A DNA stretch of 8,992 nt from Planctomycetota bacterium (GTDB lineage: Bacteria > Planctomycetota > UBA8108 > UBA1146). Below are positions 1 to 5,751 of this stretch, piece after piece (position 1 is the first letter of the stretch; every line of letters starts with the position of its first letter). The stretch spans positions 1 through 8,992 of the forward strand of contig NZJA01000092.1 in assembly GCA_002691835.1 (NCBI GenBank), written 5' to 3'. The notes under the pieces were generated by a model. The model was not told where the DNA came from and did not search any database. It saw only the letters and a program-made list of their open reading frames with translations. Made by a program: the position numbers and the translations under genes.

Positions 1-1031
1 CGATTCAATGCGGGGTCACTACCACCAGCAAAGTCGTCGAAAGAGGTCTCGGTGACTTGAAGGATGTGCTCGGTCACGAATCCGGCTGCTTTTGTAGCAC
101 CTGCGGATTTGTCCTCATAGGGGCATTCCCACTCAACGACGGCCCAACCATCAAAACCGTGTTTTGTCAGAGCCGTGAAGATACCCTGGAAGTCGATGGC
201 TCCATCTCCAGGTGTCCTGAATCGCCCTGGGCGATCCTTCCAATCGAGATATCCACCATAGACCCCGCTTCTGCCCGATCGAACCAGCTCCGCATCCTTA
301 ACATGAAAAGACTTAATACGTTCATGGTAGATGTCGATGAAGTCGATGTAGTCCAGGGCCATCAATTCGAAGTGACTGGGATCGTAGTTGATGCAAGCTC
401 GCGAGTGGTCATTGACCTGTTCAAGGAACATTTCAAAAGACGCTCCATCGTGCAGATCCTCGCCCGGGTGAATTTCAAAAGAGCAATCGACCCCACACTC
501 TTCAGCATGTTCGAGAATTGGCATCCAGCGCTGGCCCAGTTCTTTAAATGCTTCCTCAATCAGGCCTTCCGGTCGTTGTGGCCACGGGTAGACATAAGGC
601 CAGGCAAAAGCTCCACTAAAAGTCACCATTGAAGTCAGGCCAAGATTCTTGCTCGCGGTCAGGCAATTTTTGACCTGTTGAATCGCCCATTCCGTTCGTT
701 CGCGCGGTTTCCCGCGGACCGACTCATCGGCAAAGCCGTCGAACATGGCATCATATGCGGGATGAACAGCAACAAGCTGACCTTGAAGGTGAGTCGACAA
801 TTCGGTGACGGTGAGTCCTCGGGATTCCACATTTCCACGCCACTCATCGCAGTATTCCTTGGATTCTGCCGCAAGGCCCAGATCGATACATCGAGGATCC
901 CAAGTTGGAATCTGGACTCCGAGATAACCCAGATCACTGCACCAATCGAGAATCGTGTCGAATTGATTAAATGGCGCATCATCTGCCATGTATTGGGCAA
1001 GAAAGAGGGCCGGTCCCTGAATAGATGCCAT
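1..1031 (-). CDS. Sugar phosphate isomerase/epimerase (xylose isomerase-like TIM barrel), C-terminus cut by window edge
   Basis: The minus-strand frame is open from an ATG at 1031-1029 to the left edge, giving 343 codons with no stop. It reads as a xylose isomerase-like TIM barrel (AP endonuclease 2 superfamily), which in this family isomerises or epimerises sugars, inositol derivatives or sugar phosphates with a divalent metal. Likely metal ligands, assigned by family pattern, are E186 in FEIHPGED, D217 in NYDPSHF, H243 in SFHVKDAE and E300 or E302 in VVEWECP. The start is supported by an AGGAGG seven bases upstream. There is no signal peptide, so it should be cytoplasmic. At 343 residues the protein is close to the length I expect for this group, so little should be missing. 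The exact substrate cannot be read from sequence. It is transcribed away from the hydrolase-kinase pair, across a shared control region. Confidence 0.9.
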   Translation of the reverse strand, partial: MASIQGPALFLAQYMADDAPFNQFDTILDWCSDLGYLGVQIPTWDPRCIDLGLAAESKEYCDEWRGNVESRGLTVTELSTHLQGQLVAVHPAYDAMFDGFADESVRGKPRERTEWAIQQVKNCLTASKNLGLTSMVTFSGAFAWPYVYPWPQRPEGLIEEAFKELGQRWMPILEHAEECGVDCSFEIHPGEDLHDGASFEMFLEQVNDHSRACINYDPSHFELMALDYIDFIDIYHERIKSFHVKDAELVRSGRSGVYGGYLDWKDRPGRFRTPGDGAIDFQGIFTALTKHGFDGWAVVEWECPYEDKSAGATKAAGFVTEHILQVTETSFDDFAGGSDPALN

Positions 1032-1038
1032 GAAAACA

Positions 1039-1044
1039 CCTCCT
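1039..1044 (-). promoter_or_regulatory. Ribosome binding site of the sugar isomerase
   Basis: AGGAGG on the minus strand, seven bases before the ATG at 1031. It is a full Shine-Dalgarno match and fixes the start codon of the isomerase. Confidence 0.85.
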
Positions 1045-1093
1045 GCAACTTCTATTGACCAGAGGCTGAGATCTCCCCGGTTTGTCGGGAGTC

Positions 1094-1106
1094 ACTGCTG
1101 AGCAGT
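1094..1106. repeat. Perfect dyad upstream of the isomerase
   Basis: ACTGCT-G-AGCAGT: six-base perfect arms around one central base. It lies about 60 bases upstream of the isomerase start, where a repressor or activator could bind. The short centre argues for a protein-binding site rather than an RNA hairpin. The function is inferred only from position and symmetry. Confidence 0.35.
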
Positions 1107-1120
1107 CTGGCGGTTGGGAT

Positions 1121-1135
1121 GGGGGAAATTCCCCC
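1121..1135. repeat. GC-rich dyad GGGGGAAATTCCCCC
   Basis: Seven-base arms GGGGGAA and TTCCCCC flank a single A. It sits 14 bases beyond the 1094-1106 dyad on the isomerase side of the divergent region. There is no T-run on either side, so it does not look like an intrinsic terminator. It may be an operator half of the divergent control region. Confidence 0.35.
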
Positions 1136-1265
1136 GAGTCTGAACCAACTTCAGGCACAGACAGAGGGTCGTCAAGGGTGCTCAGAGCCGGTGAAGGGTG
1201 AGGAAAAGCTCAAAATTTCGATCCAGGGCAGCGGAAATTCTGGAAAATATGGACAATTTCACCAA

Positions 1266-1292
1266 TTTGGGTCCGATTTGGTCTGTGTTTGG
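1266..1292 (+). repeat. Three TTTGG motifs at exact 11-base spacing
   Basis: TTTGG occurs at 1266-1270, 1277-1281 and 1288-1292, each 11 bases after the previous one. That is one helical turn, so all three face the same side of the DNA. A fourth copy at 1316-1320 is out of phase and belongs to the adjacent dyad. Direct repeats at 11 bases are the known binding pattern of OmpR/PhoB-type response regulators. Whether such a regulator acts here is inference. Confidence 0.35.
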
Positions 1293-1303
1293 GATTCAAC
1301 AAT

Positions 1304-1349
1304 GTGTGCCAAGCGTTTGGCAATCTGTAATGAGGTGAGTGTGCCAAGC
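1304..1349. promoter_or_regulatory. Candidate operator: dyad plus repeated 11-mer
   Basis: TGCCAA-GCGT-TTGGCA at 1307-1322 is a 16-base dyad with six-base perfect arms. The 11-mer GTGTGCCAAGC, which includes the left arm, occurs at 1304-1314 and again at 1339-1349, 35 bases later. One full dyad plus one extra half site, about 100 bases before the hydrolase start, is a typical operator arrangement. The binding protein is unknown. Confidence 0.4.
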
Positions 1350-1428
1350 CGATTATTCAGGTGATGTGGCCCGTGCAGCTTCTTCATATACTTTTCAATC
1401 GTAAGGGTTTCAAAAGAACCCCAAATTC

Positions 1429-1446
1429 AAGGAATGGGATTCCCAT
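1429..1446 (+). promoter_or_regulatory. Ribosome binding site with a dyad between it and the start codon
   Basis: AAGGA at 1429-1433 is the only Shine-Dalgarno-like stretch before the ATG at 1447, but at 13 bases it is farther than usual. The intervening sequence is exactly the dyad ATGGGA-T-TCCCAT (1434-1446). As RNA it could fold to a five-base stem with a three-base loop and bring the two signals closer, or it could limit initiation. The ATG inside the dyad (1434) is out of frame with the gene. Confidence 0.4.
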
Positions 1447-2061
1447 ATGAGTTCGAAAAAAACCGCATTGCTTCTGATTGGATTTCAGAATGATTACTTC
1501 CATGAAAAGGGCATTTTGACGGGTGCACTTGAGGACGTTCGGGGCAGAGACGAGATGTTGAAAAATACGCTCAGCATTATCGAATCGGTAAAAGATAATG
1601 ATGATTATTTGATTATCTCGACGCCAATTCAGTTTACGGAAGATTACTCTGAATTGAATGAACCGACGGGTATTTTGAAAACCATCAAGGAGACAGGGGC
1701 CTTTCTGAAAGATACAACGGGTTCAGCAACGATTGAGGATTTTGATCAGTTTGCTGACTCGATCCTTGAGATTAAAGGCAAGCGAGGCTTGAATGCGTTT
1801 TCGAATACAAACCTCGAAGTCTTCCTGAGGGAAAACAAGATCGAAAAAATTGCTCTTGCTGGAGTCGTGACTTCGGTATGCATCGATTCCACTGGAAGGT
1901 CTGCCCATGAAAAGGGATTTGAAGTGACAATCCTCTCCGACTGCACCGCTGGTAGAACCGAGTTTGAGCAACAATTTTACTGCGATCAGATTTTCCCCTT
2001 GTACGCGTCTGTTCAAAACAAAGACCAATTACTGAAGTCGAATTCTGAGGTTTCTGCGTGA
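1447..2061 (+). CDS. Isochorismatase-family cysteine hydrolase
   Basis: This 204-residue protein has the usual length of the single-domain isochorismatase-like hydrolases (nicotinamidase, isochorismatase, N-carbamoyl amidases). The family's catalytic triad is readable: D16 in IGFQNDYF, K112 in the KRGLNAF segment, and C145 in VVTSVCIDSTGRSAHEKG, the typical nucleophile strand followed by a helix. It should hydrolyse a small amide, carbamoyl or enol-ether substrate through a cysteine thioester in the cytoplasm. The residues that separate the subfamilies are not clear enough to name a substrate. The stop overlaps the GTG of the following hybrid kinase by four bases, so the two proteins are probably made together. 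This suggests the hydrolase substrate or product belongs to a signalling circuit. The start at 1447 gives a normal N-terminal strand (KKTALLLIGFQ). Confidence 0.88.
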   Translation: MSSKKTALLLIGFQNDYFHEKGILTGALEDVRGRDEMLKNTLSIIESVKDNDDYLIISTPIQFTEDYSELNEPTGILKTIKETGAFLKDTTGSATIEDFDQFADSILEIKGKRGLNAFSNTNLEVFLRENKIEKIALAGVVTSVCIDSTGRSAHEKGFEVTILSDCTAGRTEFEQQFYCDQIFPLYASVQNKDQLLKSNSEVSA

Positions 2062-3635
2062 CTGAGGAAGACTTGATCCGCTCTCAAGAACTTCAAGTCG
2101 AGGCGAACAACCGGCTCATCGAAGAACTTGCCGGTAAGAACAGTAAGCTGGAAGAATCGCGAAAGCGATTTCAGGATCTGGTGAATCATCTTCCTTGTGT
2201 CGTTCTGAGGTTTGATAACAAAGGGCGTATCGATTATGCCAATGAGACCTGGACGTCATTTTTTGGAAGCCTTCCCGAATCGGTAGTTGGTCGATCGCTG
2301 GAGAGTCTGATCCATGAAGATGACCGGGGAAGTTTGTTCCGCAGTCTCAAGAATTGCGTGACTGTCGAACTGAGATTTCGGCAGGAATCAGGAGAGTTCC
2401 GCTGGGTTCGATTCAGCTGTCAAAAGTTCGCAGATGACAGTTATCAGTGTCTCCTTGTTGACCTCATGGAAACCCGTAAGTTGGAAGAGCTTCTTCGCCG
2501 ATCCCAGAAAATGGAAGCGATCGGTCGTCTGTCGGGTGGGGTCGCCCACAACTTCAATAATCTTCTGACGATAATTATGGCTTCGGTGGATAAGCTCGCC
2601 GACTCTCTCTCTAAAGGAAACGATCTTTCAGAAATAGAAGTGAATCGCATCCAGCTAGCCGCTAATGAAGCGGCAAGTGTGACATCTCAGCTCCTTGCAT
2701 TTAGTCGGCAGCAGGTTTTGATGCCGAATCGATATGAGGTAAAGGAGATTCTGGAGGAGTGCGAAATCCTCATGAGTGAGCTGTTAAGAAGTCCTGATCT
2801 GGATTTCTTGATTAATAAAGTCGGGACCGAACAAATTCATGTTTATGTCGACAAGTCGCAGATTCACCAAGTCCTGATGAATATTATTCTGAACGCAAGA
2901 GATGCTGTTGATGGAATCGGCACGATTTCGGTCACTATAGGGAATGTCACAGTGGGCCCAGCAGAAGCAGCCGACCTGGACATTGATTACGGTAAATACG
3001 TTTCGATCAATGTAACAGATGACGGTATGGGGATGTCTCAGCAGGTCCAGGAGAAAATTTTTGAACCTTTCTTCACAACCAAAGAGTTCGATAAAGGAGT
3101 CGGCTTCGGCCTTGCTACCAGTTATGGAATCATCCAGCAGAGTGGCGGCGCAATTCGGGTTTCCAGTGAAGTCGGTGAGGGAAGTGTCTTCGAAGTTCTT
3201 CTGCCGATCTCCGAAGCGGGTGAAAAAAGAGAAGCTAAAGTTCTTCAACCAGCGATACCAGAGAAGGCCTTTGGGAATATTCTCGTGGTTGACGATGAAG
3301 AAATGATCCTTGACCTGACTTGCGAATCTTTACGCGATGAGGGCCACCAAGTTACCGGTATGACAAAAACCACTGAAGCTCTTGCGGAATTGAGTAATCA
3401 GGAAAAACGATACGACCTCTTGATCACGGATGTGGTGATGCCGGATGGAGGAGGTCGCAGGCTGGTGGATTACGTCAAAAGTATGAATCATCCGCCGCAA
3501 GTCGTTGTCGTCTCTGGATACGATAGGGACTTCCTCGGGGACGATCAGGATTTTGGGACATTTATGCAAAAGCCTTATTCGCTGGCGGACCTGATCAAGC
3601 AAGTGGGTCTCCTGCTATCCGTCAGTTCGAAGTAG
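2058..3635 (+). CDS. Cytoplasmic PAS hybrid sensor histidine kinase with C-terminal receiver
   Basis: A 525-residue protein. Its order is a charged, probably coiled-coil leader (1-38), a PAS domain (about 36-138), HisKA dimerisation helices with the H-box at 158-170 (H164), and the HATPase with N-box N275/N279, G1 box DDGMGM 321-326, F-box IFEPFF 334-339 and G2 GVGFGLA 347-353. A CheY-like receiver (about 406-520) carries acidic pocket D412/D413, phosphoacceptor D458, S486 and K505. There is no membrane segment or signal peptide, so it should sense a cytoplasmic cue through the PAS domain, which lacks the LOV cysteine motif. The receiver is complete and probably passes phosphate to an unlinked phosphotransfer protein or modulates the kinase. 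The residue after H164 is N165 rather than the usual acidic residue. The GTG start overlaps the hydrolase stop (GTGA), with GAGG seven bases upstream. No DNA-binding output domain is present. Confidence 0.92.
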   Translation: MTEEDLIRSQELQVEANNRLIEELAGKNSKLEESRKRFQDLVNHLPCVVLRFDNKGRIDYANETWTSFFGSLPESVVGRSLESLIHEDDRGSLFRSLKNCVTVELRFRQESGEFRWVRFSCQKFADDSYQCLLVDLMETRKLEELLRRSQKMEAIGRLSGGVAHNFNNLLTIIMASVDKLADSLSKGNDLSEIEVNRIQLAANEAASVTSQLLAFSRQQVLMPNRYEVKEILEECEILMSELLRSPDLDFLINKVGTEQIHVYVDKSQIHQVLMNIILNARDAVDGIGTISVTIGNVTVGPAEAADLDIDYGKYVSINVTDDGMGMSQQVQEKIFEPFFTTKEFDKGVGFGLATSYGIIQQSGGAIRVSSEVGEGSVFEVLLPISEAGEKREAKVLQPAIPEKAFGNILVVDDEEMILDLTCESLRDEGHQVTGMTKTTEALAELSNQEKRYDLLITDVVMPDGGGRRLVDYVKSMNHPPQVVVVSGYDRDFLGDDQDFGTFMQKPYSLADLIKQVGLLLSVSSK

Positions 3636-3656
3636 ACGACGGTCCCATTAGAGTCT

Positions 3657-3670
3657 CCAGTTGCAACTGG
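3657..3670. repeat. Perfect 14-base palindrome CCAGTTGCAACTGG
   Basis: A perfect palindrome with no loop, 22 bases after the kinase stop and 77 bases before the transporter start. It has no T-run, so it is not an intrinsic terminator. It is more likely a protein-binding site in the gap ahead of the transporter unit. The function is inferred from symmetry and location. Confidence 0.4.
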
Positions 3671-3701
3671 TCTCCGACTTTGCCAAACTCCTCTGACAAC
3701 T

Positions 3702-3721
3702 TTGTGATACTTCCATCACAA
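3702..3721. promoter_or_regulatory. Candidate operator TTGTGAT-N6-ATCACAA before the transporter
   Basis: Two perfect seven-base arms are separated by six bases and end 26 bases before the transporter ATG. The arms resemble CRP/FNR-family half sites (TGTGA...TCACA), but the gap between TGTGA and TCACA is eight bases rather than six, so I do not assign CRP. The left arm overlaps a weak extended -10-like stretch (TGT-GATACT, 3703-3711). A protein bound here could control transcription of the transporter-peptidase pair. Confidence 0.45.
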
Positions 3722-3731
3722 TCGATCAGAA

Positions 3732-3737
3732 AAGGAG
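3732..3737 (+). promoter_or_regulatory. Ribosome binding site of the POT transporter
   Basis: AAGGAG ends ten bases before the ATG at 3748. It supports this start over later in-frame ATGs and suggests independent translation initiation rather than coupling to the kinase. Confidence 0.75.
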
Positions 3738-3747
3738 TGAAGCGCTC

Positions 3748-5751
3748 ATGTCTTCCAAGCACCTGACTTCCCCTCCAGTGACAGAAGAGGTTCCTAAAGG
3801 AATCCCCTACATCATTGGAAATGAAGCTGCAGAGCGATTCAGTTTTTATGGAATGAAAGCGATCCTTGTCGTCTTCATGACCCAATATCTGCACCTCTTA
3901 CCAGGGACAACTAGTGACGAAGCGATGAGGAACTCCGATGCCATCGCAAATTATCATCTGTTTACCTCTCTGGTTTACTTCACTCCGATAATGGGAGCTC
4001 TATTGGCAGACATTTTCTTTGGAAAGTATCTGACAATTCTCTCGTTAAGCCTGGTCTATTGCGCCGGTCACGGTGCTCTGGCTTTGATGGGGCTCTCTGA
4101 GTCGATTGATCCACAAATCGCATTGGTGTCGGGGCTTGTTCTGATTTCCATCGGTTCAGGCGGAATCAAGCCTTGTGTCTCTGCTCATGTTGGGGATCAG
4201 TTCGGCAAAAAAAATGCGCACCTTCTCACCAAGGCATTTGGTTGGTTTTACTTTTCGATAAATTTTGGAGCGTTTATATCGACTCTCCTGACACCATGGT
4301 TGCTGAACTGGTATGGGCCGCACTGGGCCTTTGGCATACCTGGTGTGTTGATGGCGATTGCGACCCTTCTTTTCTGGATGGGGCGTAATGTCTTTGTTCA
4401 TATCCCTGCAGGTGGGGGGGAATGGGTCAAGGAAACGTTTAGCCGTGAGGGATTCAAGGCGATCGTCAAGGTGTCCATCGTGTTCCTGTTTATTGCAGTT
4501 TTTTGGTCTCTTTTTGATCAGACGGGATCATCGTGGGTGCTTCAGGCAGAAGATATGAATCGACAGTGGCTCGGAGTAACGTGGCTGTCTTCCCAGATTC
4601 AGGCGATCAATCCGATCTTGATTCTGCTCTACATCCCTCTTTTTCAGTTTGTCGTATACCCAGCCATCAATAAGGTTTGGCGATTGACTCCCATCAGGAA
4701 GATTGCGATGGGTCTGTTCATCACTGCCGGTGCGTTTGCCATTGTTTCGATGACTCAGGGCTGGATTGATCAAGGGGAGCGTCCGAGTATCGGCTGGCAA
4801 ATTCTTGCTTATGCGGTGCTGACATTTGCTGAAGTGATGGTTTCGATTACGGGCTTGGAATTCGCATACACCCAAGCGCCGAAAAAGATGAAATCTGTCA
4901 TCATGGCGTTGTTTCTTTTCAGCGTTTCTTTGGGAAATACGATTACTGCTGTCGTTAATCAGAATATTTCCATCGATAGCGGGGTCGACATTGCACGGGT
5001 CGCCCTACTTGAAGACCTGACCGGTAAAGAGAAGACCGATGAAGAGAAGACTCATGAGTTTGATTCGGGTGACAAGGTCGTCTTTAAATCTTCTGAGGAC
5101 AGTACTTGGAGAATGAAAGCGGTAGAGTTGGCTGATGAGGCTGTTCTGTTACAGGCCCGTGATCGGGTTGGTGCTTTTTGGAATGAGCAGGATCGATTAC
5201 CAGATAACTCTGAGGGAGCTGCCCAAATCGCGGGACTGAAAGACAAGTATCAAAACCCTGTCAGATACCAGTTGATTAACAGTAAAAACTTCCATCTCTA
5301 CTCGGATGGACTCGATGGGGTCGCAGAAACCGTAGATGACGCATGGATGATTGTCAAAAGAGTGTGTCAGTCCGTGGAAGAGCAGCAATTGTTGAGTGAG
5401 TTGGGCGAGTCGCCTTCTGGCAGCTATTCCTGGATCGAAAAACGGGTAGCTCAAATGATGTATAGCAAGCAGCCAGAGGCTGATCGCAAAACGTCAAAGA
5501 TGGAAGATTTTCTGCCAGCGAGAGGCTCTCTGGATAAAGCTGAGATTGGTCCGCAGGAGTTCAAATCAGAGATCAGTTCAAAGATAGGTGGAGATGTCAC
5601 AATTAAAGGAGCAGGGTATTTCTGGTTCTTTACACAGTTGATGCTGGTGACGGCATTCTTCTTTATGGCAGTTGCGTTCTTCTACAAACCAAAAACCTAC
5701 ATCCAGGGTGAAGATGACATCGAGGAGGAAAGCGGACTGGCTAAAGAGTGA
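3748..5751 (+). CDS. POT/PTR2-family proton-coupled peptide transporter with large periplasmic insert
   Basis: A 667-residue inner-membrane symporter, expected to import di- or tripeptides (or related small solutes) with protons. POT hallmarks are E26-x-x-E29-R-F-x-x-Y34-G, GALLADIFFGKY at 83-94, FYFSINFGA at 167-175, and E371 in the EFAYTQAPKKMKS segment before segment 11. Twelve hydrophobic segments fall near residues 28-50, 68-91, 93-117, 122-140, 161-186, 192-212, 236-256, 286-306, 316-336, 347-373, 382-404 and 623-646. Bacterial POTs are usually about 450-520 residues. The excess lies in one hydrophilic loop (about 406-620) between segments 11 and 12, which should face the periplasm. That loop begins with an acidic, partly repeated linker (EKTDE/EKTHE), and residues 463-534 resemble the GspG pseudopilin domain. 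The stop overlaps the next gene by GTGA. Annotation as POT is firm, while the substrate is not determined. Confidence 0.92.
   Translation: MSSKHLTSPPVTEEVPKGIPYIIGNEAAERFSFYGMKAILVVFMTQYLHLLPGTTSDEAMRNSDAIANYHLFTSLVYFTPIMGALLADIFFGKYLTILSLSLVYCAGHGALALMGLSESIDPQIALVSGLVLISIGSGGIKPCVSAHVGDQFGKKNAHLLTKAFGWFYFSINFGAFISTLLTPWLLNWYGPHWAFGIPGVLMAIATLLFWMGRNVFVHIPAGGGEWVKETFSREGFKAIVKVSIVFLFIAVFWSLFDQTGSSWVLQAEDMNRQWLGVTWLSSQIQAINPILILLYIPLFQFVVYPAINKVWRLTPIRKIAMGLFITAGAFAIVSMTQGWIDQGERPSIGWQILAYAVLTFAEVMVSITGLEFAYTQAPKKMKSVIMALFLFSVSLGNTITAVVNQNISIDSGVDIARVALLEDLTGKEKTDEEKTHEFDSGDKVVFKSSEDSTWRMKAVELADEAVLLQARDRVGAFWNEQDRLPDNSEGAAQIAGLKDKYQNPVRYQLINSKNFHLYSDGLDGVAETVDDAWMIVKRVCQSVEEQQLLSELGESPSGSYSWIEKRVAQMMYSKQPEADRKTSKMEDFLPARGSLDKAEIGPQEFKSEISSKIGGDVTIKGAGYFWFFTQLMLVTAFFFMAVAFFYKPKTYIQGEDDIEEESGLAKE
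5134..5349 (+). other. GspG-like (major pseudopilin C-terminal) domain inside the POT transporter loop
   Basis: Residues 463-534 of the transporter follow the motif order of the type II secretion GspG core. A helix ends in an 'RLPDNSEG' turn (483-490, compare the 'rYPtteqG' turn). Then come 'DKYQNPVRYQL' (499-509, compare 'DPWGnPYqY'), 'FHLYSDGLDG' (515-524, compare 'fdlySlGaDG') and an acidic 'TVDDAW' end (528-533, compare 'geddDI'). The usual prepilin cleavage site is absent. Transmembrane segment 11 precedes the domain in place of the pilin helix. The resemblance is from memory of the family, with no profile search. Confidence 0.55.

Larger units (their letters stand above)
1032..1446. other. 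Divergent intergenic control region, no convincing gene
   Basis: This 415-base stretch separates the isomerase (minus) from the hydrolase-kinase pair (plus). An 81-codon frame at 1119-1364 has a low-complexity, unfamiliar product and no good ribosome binding site, so I do not call it. The stretch does contain non-random structure: dyads at 1094-1106 and 1121-1135 nearer the isomerase, TTTGG motifs every 11 bases at 1266-1292, a dyad at 1307-1322 and a repeated 11-mer at 1304 and 1339 nearer the hydrolase. A possible -10 hexamer TATACT lies at 1387-1392, but I find no matching -35, so I do not call a promoter there. The region is best read as regulatory sequence for both divergent units. Confidence 0.6.

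Noticed and set aside
57..632. 191-codon plus-strand frame
   Set aside because: It lies wholly inside the minus-strand isomerase, whose product is recognisable. The plus-strand product has no family features.
678..1058. 126-codon plus-strand frame and the 129-codon minus-strand frame at 659-1048
   Set aside because: Both are other-frame readings of the isomerase coding sequence, which is conserved throughout.
1119..1364. 81-codon frame in the divergent intergenic region
   Set aside because: It has no usable ribosome binding site, no recognisable domain, and begins inside the GGGGGAAATTCCCCC dyad. It is better explained as regulatory DNA.
2165..2470. Blue-light LOV type of PAS domain in the hybrid kinase
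   Set aside because: The flavin-binding NCRFLQ-type motif with its cysteine is absent, so it is left as a generic PAS domain.
3702..3721. Canonical CRP site
   Set aside because: The half sites TGTGA and TCACA are eight bases apart rather than the required six, so only an unspecified operator is claimed.
5028..5051. Nine-base direct repeat AGAGAAGAC, 15 bases apart
   Set aside because: It is in frame and encodes a repeated EKT in an acidic linker of the transporter. It looks like local duplication in a flexible loop, not a regulatory or mobile element.
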